Below, one piece after another: positions 35,163 to 43,290 of a stretch of 64,000 bases of DNA. A program made the translations under genes and the position numbers. The stretch is taken from the NCBI RefSeq assembly GCF_041916975.1, contig NZ_JAYRYK010000001.1, positions 1,674,001 to 1,738,000 of the forward strand, given 5' to 3'. This DNA is from Sphingosinicella sp041916975. Its GTDB lineage: Bacteria > Pseudomonadota > Alphaproteobacteria > Sphingomonadales > Sphingomonadaceae. The notes beneath the pieces are model-generated. The model saw only the letters and a program-made list of their open reading frames with translations. It made no database searches and was not told where the DNA came from. Each line of letters begins with the position of its first letter. The stretch's first letter is position 1.

Positions 35163-35921
35163 ATGAACATTCGCATTCTGGGCAGCGCCGCAACGGCGAT
35201 CGCGCTTCTCGCCAGTATGCCGGCAGACGCGGCTTCGATCTCGCTTTCCGCGACGGTGCGCGACTTCTCTGCCGCGCATCCGGACTTCGAGGACGGCATC
35301 AGCGGCCTCGCGACCGGCCTCGTCAGCAGCACGCTCAACGCCGAAGGCAACCCCGATTTCATCGGCGCGCCCGGCGCCGGCGCCATTTCGAGCGCCGCGT
35401 CGTTCGACCAGTGGTACAAAGACGTGCCGGGCGTGAACACCGCCTACGCGCTGAGCCTGACGCTCAACGAAACCGCGCCGGGCTCGGGGATCTACAGCTA
35501 CGCCAGCTCGGCGTTCTTCCCGATCGACGGCGTCGCGACGGACACCGAAGGCCGTCCGCACAACTACCACTTCACGCTCGAGCTGGAGACGAGCTTCACC
35601 TACCAGGGCGGCGAAGTGTTCAACTTCACGGGCGACGACGACCTCTGGGTCTACATCGACGGCCAGCTCTGCATGGACCTCGGTGGCGTGCACGGCGCGG
35701 CGTCGGGCTCGTGCAGCCTCGACTCGCTCGGCCTGACGGTGGGCGAAGATTATGCCTTCAAGCTGTTCTTCGCGGAGCGCCACACGACGGAATCGAACTT
35801 CCGCGTCGACACGACGATCCTGCTTGAAGACACGACCATTCCCGAAGTTCCCGAACCGGGCATGCTCGGCCTGCTCGGCCTCGGCCTCGTCAGCATGGGC
35901 GCACTGCGCCGCCGCCGCTGA
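35163..35921 (+). CDS. Fibro-slime/PA14-like PEP-CTERM protein
   Basis: A 252-residue exported protein. Signal peptide about 1-23 (ending PADA). The body matches the fibro-slime type: LSATVRDFSAAHPDFEDGI at the start, FTGDDDLWVYIDGQLCMDLGG in a PA14-like lectin fold, and YAFKLFFAERHTTESNFRVDTT. The C-terminus is a PEP-CTERM tag: VPEPG, hydrophobic LGLLGLGLVSMGAL, RRRR. It is likely a surface or matrix protein binding carbohydrate. GGAGG at 35153-35157 supports ATG 35163. It is driven by the sigma-54 element above and ends at a hairpin terminator. Confidence 0.92.
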   Translation: MNIRILGSAATAIALLASMPADAASISLSATVRDFSAAHPDFEDGISGLATGLVSSTLNAEGNPDFIGAPGAGAISSAASFDQWYKDVPGVNTAYALSLTLNETAPGSGIYSYASSAFFPIDGVATDTEGRPHNYHFTLELETSFTYQGGEVFNFTGDDDLWVYIDGQLCMDLGGVHGAASGSCSLDSLGLTVGEDYAFKLFFAERHTTESNFRVDTTILLEDTTIPEVPEPGMLGLLGLGLVSMGALRRRR

Positions 35922-35948
35922 CATCCAGCGACAGACGGACGAAAATCA

Positions 35949-35977
35949 GGGCGATCCCTTTGGGGGTCGCCCTTTTT
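35949..35977 (+). terminator. Rho-independent terminator of the PEP-CTERM gene
   Basis: Hairpin GGGCGATCCC (35949-35958) with GGGGTCGCCC (35963-35972), one G-T pair, tetraloop TTTG, followed by TTTTTC. It confirms that the PEP-CTERM gene is a single-gene transcript. Confidence 0.85.
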
Positions 35978-36048
35978 CGTTGGCAAGACCGCCCGGAGGC
36001 GCGCACATCGTTCGCGCGGGCACGCCGTCCGTGACAGGAACCAGCGCC

Positions 36049-36486
36049 ATGTACGACCTGCAGACCATCGGCGACACGCTGGCCATCCTTGGACTGCAGG
36101 CGGACTATGCGCGCGCCGCAGACAGCTTCGACCCGGCCCGTTATGCGGAGGTCTTCACCGAGGACGGCATTCTGGATGCGAGCCACTGCGGCTTCGCCGT
36201 CGCCGTGGGCCGGGTGGACATCGCCGAAACCATGGGCAACGCTTTCCGCCAGCAGACGCACAACATCCACATGACGATGAACCAGCGCGTGCTTTCGGTG
36301 GAAGGCGACCGCGCAACCGGCTTCGCCTATTTCTTCCAGCGCAGCATCCTGAAGAACGGCGGACGCACCGAGTTCTGCGGACGCTATGACGACGAGTACG
36401 TGCGGACCGCCGAAGGCTGGAAAATCCGCAGACGTGTGCTCGTGGAGCTGCTGCCGACGGTGATGGAAGGGTACGACATCGCCTGA
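36049..36486 (+). CDS. SnoaL-like / NTF2-fold protein
   Basis: A 145-residue protein of the NTF2-like superfamily: IGDTLAILGLQADYARAADS, then FTEDGILDASHCG in the cone-shaped fold, IHMTMNQRVLSVEGDRATG and RYDDEYVRTAEGWKIRRR. Members are isomerases, dehydratases or ligand-binding proteins; no specific activity can be named. ATG 36049 is preceded by a weak ACAGGAA site. It lies about 90 bp before an aminotransferase gene and may be cotranscribed. Confidence 0.82.
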   Translation: MYDLQTIGDTLAILGLQADYARAADSFDPARYAEVFTEDGILDASHCGFAVAVGRVDIAETMGNAFRQQTHNIHMTMNQRVLSVEGDRATGFAYFFQRSILKNGGRTEFCGRYDDEYVRTAEGWKIRRRVLVELLPTVMEGYDIA

Positions 36487-36573
36487 ACGGGCGCGCGACG
36501 GCCGGGGTGACAAGCTGGTGTCAGGTCGCTTCAATAGTTGAGGGCAATGCCCCGCAGCATCGAGGTCGTTCCC

Positions 36574-37677
36574 ATGCGCTATGTCAGAATGCCGATCGAG
36601 GTCGAATCCCCCGAGGAGTACGGCTACGGCAATATCCGGTACAATCTCTCTGAAAGCTCGATCACCGACCAGACGCTGTCGAGCCTTGGCCTTTCCGTCC
36701 CCGATCTCACGCTGCTTTACGGCGAGCACCGCGGCAGCGAGCAATTGCGCGCTCTGATCGCGGCGGACGCGCCGGGCCTGAAGGCGGACGACGTTCTCGT
36801 CTGCGGCGGCGCGGCGACGGCATTGTTCATCATTGCGACCGCGCTGCTCGGGCCCGGCGACCACCTCGTCGTCATCCGCCCCAATTATGCGACGAACCTT
36901 GAAACGCCGCGCGCGATCGGCTGCGCGATCAGCCTCATCGACCTGAAGTTCGAGGAGGGCTTCCGCATCGACATCGCGCGCATCGCCGCCGCGATCACGC
37001 CGCGCACGCGGATCATCAGCGTTACCTGCCCGCACAACCCCACGGGCACGATGCTGAGCGAGGCCGAACTTCGCCAGCTCGTGGACCTCGCGCGCGACAA
37101 TGGCTGCAAGCTGCTCGTCGACGAGACTTACCGCGACCTTTCCTATGGCGGCACGCTGCCGCTCGCAGCGTCGCTCGGCGCACATGTAATCAGCGTCTCC
37201 TCGCTGTCGAAGGCTTACGGCGTGCCCGGCATCCGCATCGGCTGGCTGATCACCACCGACCCGGCGCTGCAGGAGCTGTTCCTCGCCGCGAAGGAGCAGA
37301 TCAGCATCTGCGGCAGCGTGGTCGACGAGTGGATCGCTGAGCAGGTGCTTGCCCGCCGCGCCGCGCTGCTGACACCGACGCTGGAAGAGATGCGGACGCG
37401 GCTCGGGCTTGTCAGCGACTGGATGGCGGAGGAGCCGCTGCTGGAATGGGTGAAGCCATCAGGCGGCGTGGTGTGCTTCCCGCGGATGCGCGAGGTCCCG
37501 CCGGGCGGTACGGACGCGTTCTACAAGCGCCTGCTCGAAGCGCACGGCACATATGTAGGCCCCGGCCACTGGTTCGAGATGCCCGACACGCACTTCCGCC
37601 TCGGCTATGGCTGGACGACGCGCGCGGAGCTAGAAGCCGGGCTGGACGGCATCTCGAAGGCGCTGCGGACCGTTTAG
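36574..37677 (+). CDS. Class I/II PLP-dependent aminotransferase
   Basis: A fold-type I aminotransferase of about 367 residues. PLP-binding features: CGGAATALFIIATALLGPGD, CPHNPTGTMLSE (Asn), LVDETYRDLSYGG (Asp/Tyr), and VSSLSKAYGVPGIRIGWL with the Schiff-base Lys. The C-terminal Arg that binds the substrate carboxylate lies in THFRLGYG. The substrate is unknown; the family includes branched-chain, aromatic and arginine-derived amino-acid transaminases. ATG 36574 (GAGG eight bases before) is preferred to ATG 36547, whose AGGG is too close, but either is possible. It converges on the DUF3830 remnant 4 bp away. Confidence 0.85.
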   Translation: MRYVRMPIEVESPEEYGYGNIRYNLSESSITDQTLSSLGLSVPDLTLLYGEHRGSEQLRALIAADAPGLKADDVLVCGGAATALFIIATALLGPGDHLVVIRPNYATNLETPRAIGCAISLIDLKFEEGFRIDIARIAAAITPRTRIISVTCPHNPTGTMLSEAELRQLVDLARDNGCKLLVDETYRDLSYGGTLPLAASLGAHVISVSSLSKAYGVPGIRIGWLITTDPALQELFLAAKEQISICGSVVDEWIAEQVLARRAALLTPTLEEMRTRLGLVSDWMAEEPLLEWVKPSGGVVCFPRMREVPPGGTDAFYKRLLEAHGTYVGPGHWFEMPDTHFRLGYGWTTRAELEAGLDGISKALRTV

Positions 37678-37681
37678 GCGT

Positions 37682-38098
37682 TCAGGAGAGGCTTTCGATC
37701 AGGACATCCTGCGCGCCCTGCCAGAGCGCGCGCTTTCCGAGTACCGGCAGCTGATCAAGCCCTTCGACGATGGTGAGGAAATGATTGCCCGCAAGCTGGC
37801 CGAGCTTGCTCGCAAAGCTCACCGCCCCATAGGCGAGCAGGATCTCCGTTTCGCTCTAACCGCCGGGGTAGAAGATCATCTGCCCGGGCGCCGGATAGCT
37901 GGTCGCGTTCTCGAAGGTGAAGGGAACGGATGCGTCGCCGAGCGGCACCCAGCAGCCTTCGCCGCTCCACCGGACATGCACGAACTGCGTTTTGTACGGC
38001 AGCAGCGAGAGGAAATACCGGCACGTCTCGGGCGCCAGCGCGTGTTCGAGACGGGCGAGGAAAACGAGATCACCTGCAGTGATGCGGATATCGGCCAC
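37682..38098 (-). pseudogene. DUF3830 family gene interrupted by an in-frame amber codon
   Basis: Read from GTG 38098 (GGGAGA six bases upstream) the frame gives 80 residues (start VADIRITAGDLVFLARLEHA, then ...SYPAPGQMIFYPGG), then TAG at 37858-37856, then continues in the same frame for 57 more residues (SETEILLAYGAVSFASKLGQ..., LAGNHFLTIVEGLDQLPVLG) to TGA at 37684-37682. The whole reads as one DUF3830 protein of about 138 residues, the family's length, with the amber codon replacing one residue at the GG-x-SETEIL motif. The second half keeps sense codons and family-like sequence, so the change is recent, a sequencing error, or recoded. Family function is unknown (cyclophilin-like fold suggested). 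Confidence 0.8.
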
Positions 38099-38165
38099 GC
38101 TTAGTCTCCCGGCGGCGGCCAAGATTGCGATCCGAAGCCTGCCGCTTGATCCGAAAGGCTGCGCG

Positions 38166-38242
38166 TGGTCGGGGAGAGAGGATTCGAACCTCCGGCCCCT
38201 GCCTCCCGAAGACAGTGCTCTACCAGGCTGAGCTACTCCCCG
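38166..38242 (-). tRNA. tRNA-Pro (CGG)
   Basis: A 77-nt cloverleaf: acceptor stem CGGGGAG/CTCCCCG, D-arm GCTC-AGCCTGGTA-GAGC, anticodon loop TTCGGGA (anticodon CGG), T-arm GGAGG-TTCGAAT-CCTCT, discriminator A and an encoded CCA. It lies 67 bp upstream of the DUF3830 gene on the same strand. Confidence 0.95.
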
Positions 38243-38326
38243 ACGCGCAGGATTTGCCGCTGTGGGCGGAAGCCCTCGGGACAGCGGACGGCGGCTTATA
38301 GCGAGGGGGTCACGCCCCCGCAAGCC

Positions 38327-39631
38327 TCAGCTTCGCACCGTCGTCATCATATCGTCGACCGCCACGAATTTCTCGCGCGGGGCGCTGCCGCGCGCCCTTG
38401 CGACCTCGGCAGCGTCGATCTTCTGCCAATCCCGGAAGGTGACGATGTCGATGCCCTTTTCGGCCGTGAGCGCATCGAGACCGGCGCGGCCGCGCTTGCC
38501 AGCGGGCGTGATCTCTGCCGCGATCAGGTCCGCGATCGCGAAGCCATCCGGCCGGTTCGTCCCGATCGTCCCCGTCGGCCCGCGCCGCGCCCAGCCGACG
38601 CAGTAGAGGCCGGGGGATATGCGCCCCTCCTCGTTCACGAAGCGGCCGCCGCGATCATCATAAGGCACGCCCGCGATCGGGATCGTGCGGTAGCCGATGC
38701 AGCTGATCACCATGCCGCAGGGGATATCGAGCATCTCGCCGGTGCCTTCGGCGCGGCCATCGATGAGCTGCGTGCGTTCGAGGCGGAGGGCCTCGACCTT
38801 GCCATCCCCCAGCACTTCGACAGGACGCAGGAAGAAATCGAAGTGAACGCGCACCGGCTTTTCAGGGTCCGGACCCGCGGCGGCAAAACCGCGCAGCGCA
38901 GTGACAACCTTGCGCAGGCCCGGCTCCAGCGCATCGTCTTCTTCCACGGGCGGGAACACGGCCGGATCGACGACGGGCGTTGCGCGCGCAAGCTCCCCCA
39001 TCTCGCCGACCTCCTTCGGCGTGAAGCTCACCTGATGCGGGCCGCGACGGCCGACGATGCGGATGAGCTTTACCTGCGACACGCCGAGCGCATCGACGGC
39101 GTGCTGCACGATGTCTGCGCCTTCGAACTCCTCCGGGAGCTTGGCAATGATGCGCGCGCAATCGATCGCGACATTTCCGTTGCCGATGACGACGACCGAC
39201 TCGCCATGGAGCGGCGGCGCGAGATCGGCAAAATCGGGATGGCCATTGTACCAGCCGACGAACGCCGCCGAGCCGAGGACGCCGGGCAAACCCTCGCCGG
39301 GGATGCCGAGCGGGCGATCGGTCGGTGCGCCGGTCGCGAGCACCACGGCGTCGTAAAGGCCGAGGAGTTCATCAATCGAGATGCCGCCTTCGCCGACGCT
39401 GACATTGCCGGCGAAGCGGACATTGTCGGTAAGCGCGGTCTTCTCGTAGCGGCGCGAGACGGCCTTGATCGACTGGTGATCGGGCGCGACGCCCGCACGG
39501 ATGAGGCCGAAGGGTGTGGGCAGCCTGTCGATGATATCGATGCGGACATCGCCGCCGTTCAGCTTCTGGGCGGCCTCCGCCGTATAGTAACCTGCCGGAC
39601 CGGAACCCACGATCGCGAGATGAAGCGTCAT
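38327..39631 (-). CDS. Ferredoxin/adrenodoxin-NADP+ reductase type FAD oxidoreductase
   Basis: A 434-residue flavoprotein of the adrenodoxin-reductase (FprA) type. FAD Rossmann motif LAIVGSGPAGYYTAEAAQK at the N-terminus; DIIDRLPTPFGLIRAGVAPD; NADPH motif VVVIGNGNVAIDCARI; RGPHQVSFTPKE; and YCVGWARRGPTGTIGTNRPD near the C-terminus. It should pass electrons from NADPH to a ferredoxin. ATG 39631 is used because AAGGGC lies just upstream; a GTG at 39646 would add five residues. No ferredoxin gene is adjacent. Confidence 0.92.
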   Translation of the reverse strand: MTLHLAIVGSGPAGYYTAEAAQKLNGGDVRIDIIDRLPTPFGLIRAGVAPDHQSIKAVSRRYEKTALTDNVRFAGNVSVGEGGISIDELLGLYDAVVLATGAPTDRPLGIPGEGLPGVLGSAAFVGWYNGHPDFADLAPPLHGESVVVIGNGNVAIDCARIIAKLPEEFEGADIVQHAVDALGVSQVKLIRIVGRRGPHQVSFTPKEVGEMGELARATPVVDPAVFPPVEEDDALEPGLRKVVTALRGFAAAGPDPEKPVRVHFDFFLRPVEVLGDGKVEALRLERTQLIDGRAEGTGEMLDIPCGMVISCIGYRTIPIAGVPYDDRGGRFVNEEGRISPGLYCVGWARRGPTGTIGTNRPDGFAIADLIAAEITPAGKRGRAGLDALTAEKGIDIVTFRDWQKIDAAEVARARGSAPREKFVAVDDMMTTVRS

Positions 39632-39716
39632 CAAGCCCTTCCCCACAGGTCATTTTTTCCGATGCTAAAGGTGCCGGGCGCGATGTAAAGACGCTTTGAG
39701 TCGGGGGCCTCGCGTC

Positions 39717-40376
39717 GTGCTGGTACTGTCTGGAATCGTCATCATCGTGCTTGGCTTCATGGCCCGGCTCAATCCGCTGCTCGTGGTGACGATCGCGGCG
39801 CTCGCCACGGGAATCGCGGGCGGGCTCGATCCGGTCGCGGTGGTCTCCGCTTTCGGCAAGGCGTTCAACGACAATCGCTACGTGAGCGTGGTGTGGATCG
39901 TGCTGCCTGTGATCGGCCTGCTCGAACGCTACGGATTGCAGCAGCGCGCGCGGACGCTGATCGCGGGCCTGAAAGGCGCGACCGTGGGCCGCCTGCTGAT
40001 CATCTACCTGATCGTCCGCCAGATCGCCGCCGCGCTCGGGCTCACCTCGATCGCCGGACACGCGCAGACCGTGCGGCCGCTTGTCGCGCCGATGGCGGAG
40101 GCGGCGGCCGAAGCGCAGGGCGCCGGTGATGCCGAAACGCGCGAAGAGGTGAAGGCGATGGCGGCGGCGACCGACAATGTCGGGCTGTTCTTCGGCGAGG
40201 ACATCTTCATCGCCATCGCCTCGATCCTGCTCATCAAAGGGACGTTCGAGACTTACGGCATCAACCTTGCGCCGCTCGAACTCTCGGTATGGGCGATCCC
40301 GACCGCGATCGCAGCGCTGCTCATCCACGGCGCGCGGCTGATGCTGCTCGACCGGCGATTGGGAGAGCGAAAGTGA
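39717..40376 (+). CDS. DUF969 family membrane protein (putative permease subunit)
   Basis: A membrane protein of about 219 residues: LSGIVIIVLGFMARLNPLLVV, LPVIGLLERYGLQQRARTLI, AALGLTSIAGHAQTVRPLVAPM, FFGEDIFIAIASILLIKG. DUF969 is always found next to DUF979 and the pair looks like a two-subunit permease; in Firmicutes the pair often neighbours pyroglutamyl-peptidase genes, hinting at a 5-oxoproline-type substrate (recollection, not shown here). Start uncertain: GTG 39717 or TTG 39696. Its stop overlaps the DUF979 start (GTGA). Confidence 0.85.
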   Translation: MLVLSGIVIIVLGFMARLNPLLVVTIAALATGIAGGLDPVAVVSAFGKAFNDNRYVSVVWIVLPVIGLLERYGLQQRARTLIAGLKGATVGRLLIIYLIVRQIAAALGLTSIAGHAQTVRPLVAPMAEAAAEAQGAGDAETREEVKAMAAATDNVGLFFGEDIFIAIASILLIKGTFETYGINLAPLELSVWAIPTAIAALLIHGARLMLLDRRLGERK

Positions 40377-41326
40377 TCGGGCTTCCCGCACTCTACACGT
40401 TCGCCGGGCTGGTGTTCGCCGCCTTCGCGATCGGCAGCCTCCGCGACCGCAGCAATGGCAAGCGGCTTGGAAACGCGGCGTTCTGGGGGCTCTTGTCGCT
40501 GAGCTTCCTTGCAGGCGACCGGCTCGGCGATCTCGGCAACGGTGTGCTGGTGCTGTGCCTGGTCGCGCTCGCGGGTGCAGGCACGCTCGGCAGCGGCACG
40601 CCGAAGACGACGAGCCCGGACGAGCGGACGGCGCTTTCGGGCAAACTCGGCAACCGGCTGTTCCTGCCTGCGCTGATCATTCCGGTGACCGCGCTCGTCG
40701 GCACCGTGGCGTTCAAGGCGATCAGCGTGGGTGGCGAACCGCTGTTCGACCCCAAGCAGGTGACGCTGCTGTCGCTTGGCATCGGCGTCGTGCTCGCGCT
40801 TGCCGTGTCGATGCTCTGGCTGAAACCGCCGCCGGTCGCAACGCTGGAGGAAGGACGGCGCCTGATCGATTCGGTGGGCTGGGCGGCAGTGCTGCCGCAG
40901 ATGCTCGCCTCGCTCGGCGCGGTGTTCGCGCTCGCGGGCGTCGGCGAGGTGGTGGGCGACATCGCGGGTGCGCTGATCCCCGACGGCAGCCGCTTCGCGG
41001 CGGTCGCGGTGTTTGCGCTCGGCATGGCGGGGTTCACGATGATCATGGGGAACGCCTTCGCCGCCTTCCCGGTGATGGCGGCGGCGATCGGCGTGCCGGT
41101 GCTGATCCACGGCATGGGCGGCAACCCCGCGGTGATCGGCGCGGTGGGGATGCTCGCGGGCTTCTGCGGCACGCTGATGACGCCGATGGCGGCGAACTTC
41201 AACATCGTGCCCGCGGCGCTTCTGGAGCTGAAGAACCGGAACGGTGTGATCCGCGCGCAGATCGCGACGGCGCTGCCGCTGCTCGCGGTGAATCTCGTCA
41301 TCATCTATATATTCGCGTTCCGATGA
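40373..41326 (+). CDS. DUF979 family membrane protein (putative permease subunit)
   Basis: A 317-residue polytopic membrane protein of the DUF979 family: LPALYTFAGLVFAAFAIGSL, FWGLLSLSFLAGDRLGDLG, MAGFTMIMGNAFAAFPVMAA, GMLAGFCGTLMTPMAANFNIV. About eight to ten hydrophobic segments. It starts at GTG 40373 inside the DUF969 stop and ends overlapping the DUF2891 start, so the three proteins are coupled and likely made in fixed ratio. Confidence 0.88.
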   Translation: MIGLPALYTFAGLVFAAFAIGSLRDRSNGKRLGNAAFWGLLSLSFLAGDRLGDLGNGVLVLCLVALAGAGTLGSGTPKTTSPDERTALSGKLGNRLFLPALIIPVTALVGTVAFKAISVGGEPLFDPKQVTLLSLGIGVVLALAVSMLWLKPPPVATLEEGRRLIDSVGWAAVLPQMLASLGAVFALAGVGEVVGDIAGALIPDGSRFAAVAVFALGMAGFTMIMGNAFAAFPVMAAAIGVPVLIHGMGGNPAVIGAVGMLAGFCGTLMTPMAANFNIVPAALLELKNRNGVIRAQIATALPLLAVNLVIIYIFAFR

Positions 41327-42291
41327 TCCTCGACGCTCCTCTCGCCGCCCGCTTCGCGCGCATCGCGCTCGGCCATGTGGGGCAGGAGTATCCGAACAAG
41401 ATGGACCATGTGCCGGACGGCCCCGCCGACGTGCTCGGGCCGCGCGCGCTGCATCCGATCTTCTACGGCAGCTACGACTGGCATAGCTGCGTGCACAGCT
41501 GGTGGCTGCTGCTGACGATCCGGCGGCTGTTCCCGGACCTGCCGGAGAGCCGCGAGATCGCCGCGCGGGCGGATGCGGTGCTGACGGATGCGAATGTGGC
41601 GGGCGAGCTTGCCTATCTCGCGCGGGTCTCGTCGGCGAGCTTCGAGCGGCCGTACGGCTGGGCGTGGCTGTTTGCGCTGCACGGCGAGGCCGCGCGCCAT
41701 GCGGACAGGGGCTGGGGCGGGGCGCTGGCGCCACTCGCCGAAGCATTTGCGGCGCGCTTCAAGACCTATTTTCCGAAGCAGCTCTATCCGATCCGCAGCG
41801 GCGCGCACGCGAACACGGCCTTTGCCTTCATCCTTTCGCTGGACTGGGCAGACCTGCACGATGCGGCGATGGCGGCGCTGATCCGTGAGCGCGCCGAGAC
41901 CTATTTCGGGGCGGACCGCGACTGCCCGGCTTGGGAACCGGGCGGGGATGAGTTCCTGTCTTCGACGATGGTCGAGGCGATGTGCATGAAGCGCGCGCTC
42001 TCCGCCGGTGCGTTCGAACGCTGGCTCGCCGCCTTCCTGCCGCGGCTCGGCGTGGGCGAACCGGCGACGTTGCTGCGGCCCGCCGCCGTGTGCGATCGCA
42101 GCGACGGCAAGCTCGTCCACCTCGACGGCTTCAACTTCACGCGTGCGTGGGGCTGGCGCGAACTCGGTGATGCCGATGACGCCGCGCGCCACCTCGCCGC
42201 GAGCCTGCCGCACATCGAGGACGACTATATGGGATCCCACTGGCTGTGCAGCTTCGCGCTGCTCGCCCTACACCCGGAAGGACGGACATGA
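41323..42291 (+). CDS. DUF2891 family protein
   Basis: A 322-residue soluble protein of DUF2891: FARIALGHVGQEYPNKMDHV, PIFYGSYDWHSCVHSWWLL, PYGWAWLFALHGEA, RSGAHANTAFAFILSLDWA and DGFNFTRAWGWRELGD. The many conserved His, Trp and Tyr suggest an alpha-alpha-barrel enzyme acting on a carbohydrate or amide, but no activity is known to me. Coupled at both ends (ATGA) with DUF979 upstream and the cyclophilin gene downstream. Confidence 0.88.
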   Translation: MILDAPLAARFARIALGHVGQEYPNKMDHVPDGPADVLGPRALHPIFYGSYDWHSCVHSWWLLLTIRRLFPDLPESREIAARADAVLTDANVAGELAYLARVSSASFERPYGWAWLFALHGEAARHADRGWGGALAPLAEAFAARFKTYFPKQLYPIRSGAHANTAFAFILSLDWADLHDAAMAALIRERAETYFGADRDCPAWEPGGDEFLSSTMVEAMCMKRALSAGAFERWLAAFLPRLGVGEPATLLRPAAVCDRSDGKLVHLDGFNFTRAWGWRELGDADDAARHLAASLPHIEDDYMGSHWLCSFALLALHPEGRT

Positions 42292-43160
42292 AGGCGTTTC
42301 TTCCCCTCGTCTGCCTGCTCGCGGGCTTTGCGCCGCTCTCGTCACAAGGGGTGATCGACGCCTCGCGGGCGGAGGAGTGGCGGCCGCTTGTGCCGGAGAA
42401 CACGCTCTACATGGACGTGGGCGGCAGCACGGTGGTGTTCGAGCTTGCGCCCGAGCTAGCGCCGAACACCGTCCGCAATATCCGAACGCTGGTGCGCGAA
42501 GGCTATTTCAACGGGCTCAGCATCAACCGCGTGCAGGACAATTACGTGGTGCAGTGGGGCGACCCGGATGCGGAAGACCCCGCCAAGCAGCGCAAGCAGG
42601 GCATCCCGCCGACGCTCAACCCCGAGTTCGGCCGCGCGGCGGCGGGTGTCGCCTTCACGCCGATTCCCGGCCCGGACGGCTTCGGCGAGCCCGGTTTCGT
42701 GAACGGCTTCGCGGCGACGCGCAGGGACGGCGCGGTGTGGGCGACGCACTGCTACGCGGCGCTCGGCGTCGGGCGCGCGGAGAGCGCGGACAGCGGCAAC
42801 GGCAGCGAGCTTTACGTCGTGATCGGCCACGCGCCGCGCCACCTCGACCGCAACGTGACGATCGTCGGCCGCGTGATTTCGGGGATCGAGGCGCTTTCAA
42901 GCCTGAAACGCGGCACCGGGCCGATCGGCTTTTACGAGACGGCGGCAGAACGCGTGCCCATCCGGCGCATTCGTGTGGGCAGCGACGTGCCTGAGGGCGA
43001 ACGCCTCCCCATCGAGATCATGCGCACCGACAGCGCATCGTTCCGCGACTACGTGGACGTGCGCGCGCATCGGATGCGCGACGGCTGGTTCGCACGCGAC
43101 TCGGGGTTCATCGACCTCTGCAATGTGCGCGTGCCGCAGCGGGCACTTGTCCGGCCCTGA
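42288..43160 (+). CDS. Exported cyclophilin-type peptidyl-prolyl isomerase
   Basis: A 290-residue protein with a signal peptide (about 1-20) and a cyclophilin domain: TVVFELAPELAPNTVRNIRTLV, YFNGLSINRVQDNYVVQWGDP and GSELYVVIGHAPRHLDRNVTIVGRV. The active-site Arg (NRVQ) is kept, while the usual FHR(V)I and Gln-x-x-x-Gly motifs are altered. It likely acts on periplasmic proteins. Its ATG overlaps the DUF2891 stop, making it the fourth coupled gene of the operon. Confidence 0.87.
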   Translation: MKAFLPLVCLLAGFAPLSSQGVIDASRAEEWRPLVPENTLYMDVGGSTVVFELAPELAPNTVRNIRTLVREGYFNGLSINRVQDNYVVQWGDPDAEDPAKQRKQGIPPTLNPEFGRAAAGVAFTPIPGPDGFGEPGFVNGFAATRRDGAVWATHCYAALGVGRAESADSGNGSELYVVIGHAPRHLDRNVTIVGRVISGIEALSSLKRGTGPIGFYETAAERVPIRRIRVGSDVPEGERLPIEIMRTDSASFRDYVDVRAHRMRDGWFARDSGFIDLCNVRVPQRALVRP

Positions 43161-43267
43161 GCACGCTCGCGACAATAACCCGTCCGGGCGGTCAATCGGT
43201 CGCAGGCGATCCGCAAGTGTGGAATTATGGGCGAAAATAATGCTAAGGGCGTGAGCGGGAGCGAGCT

Positions 43268-43281
43268 TTGACCGGAATCAA
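43268..43281. promoter_or_regulatory. FNR box
   Basis: TTGACCGGAATCAA matches the FNR/FixK consensus TTGAT-N4-ATCAA at 9 of 10 positions. It ends 9 bp before the predicted ATG of the FnrL-type gene, closer than an activating site would be, so it points to autorepression or to a start codon further downstream (TTG 43303). Confidence 0.7.
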
Positions 43282-43290
43282 GTTCGGTGA

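Noticed and set aside
37755..38024. An 89-codon minus-strand frame inside the DUF3830 locus
   Set aside because: It is in a different frame from the family-like sequence; the DUF3830 reading with one amber codon explains the region better.
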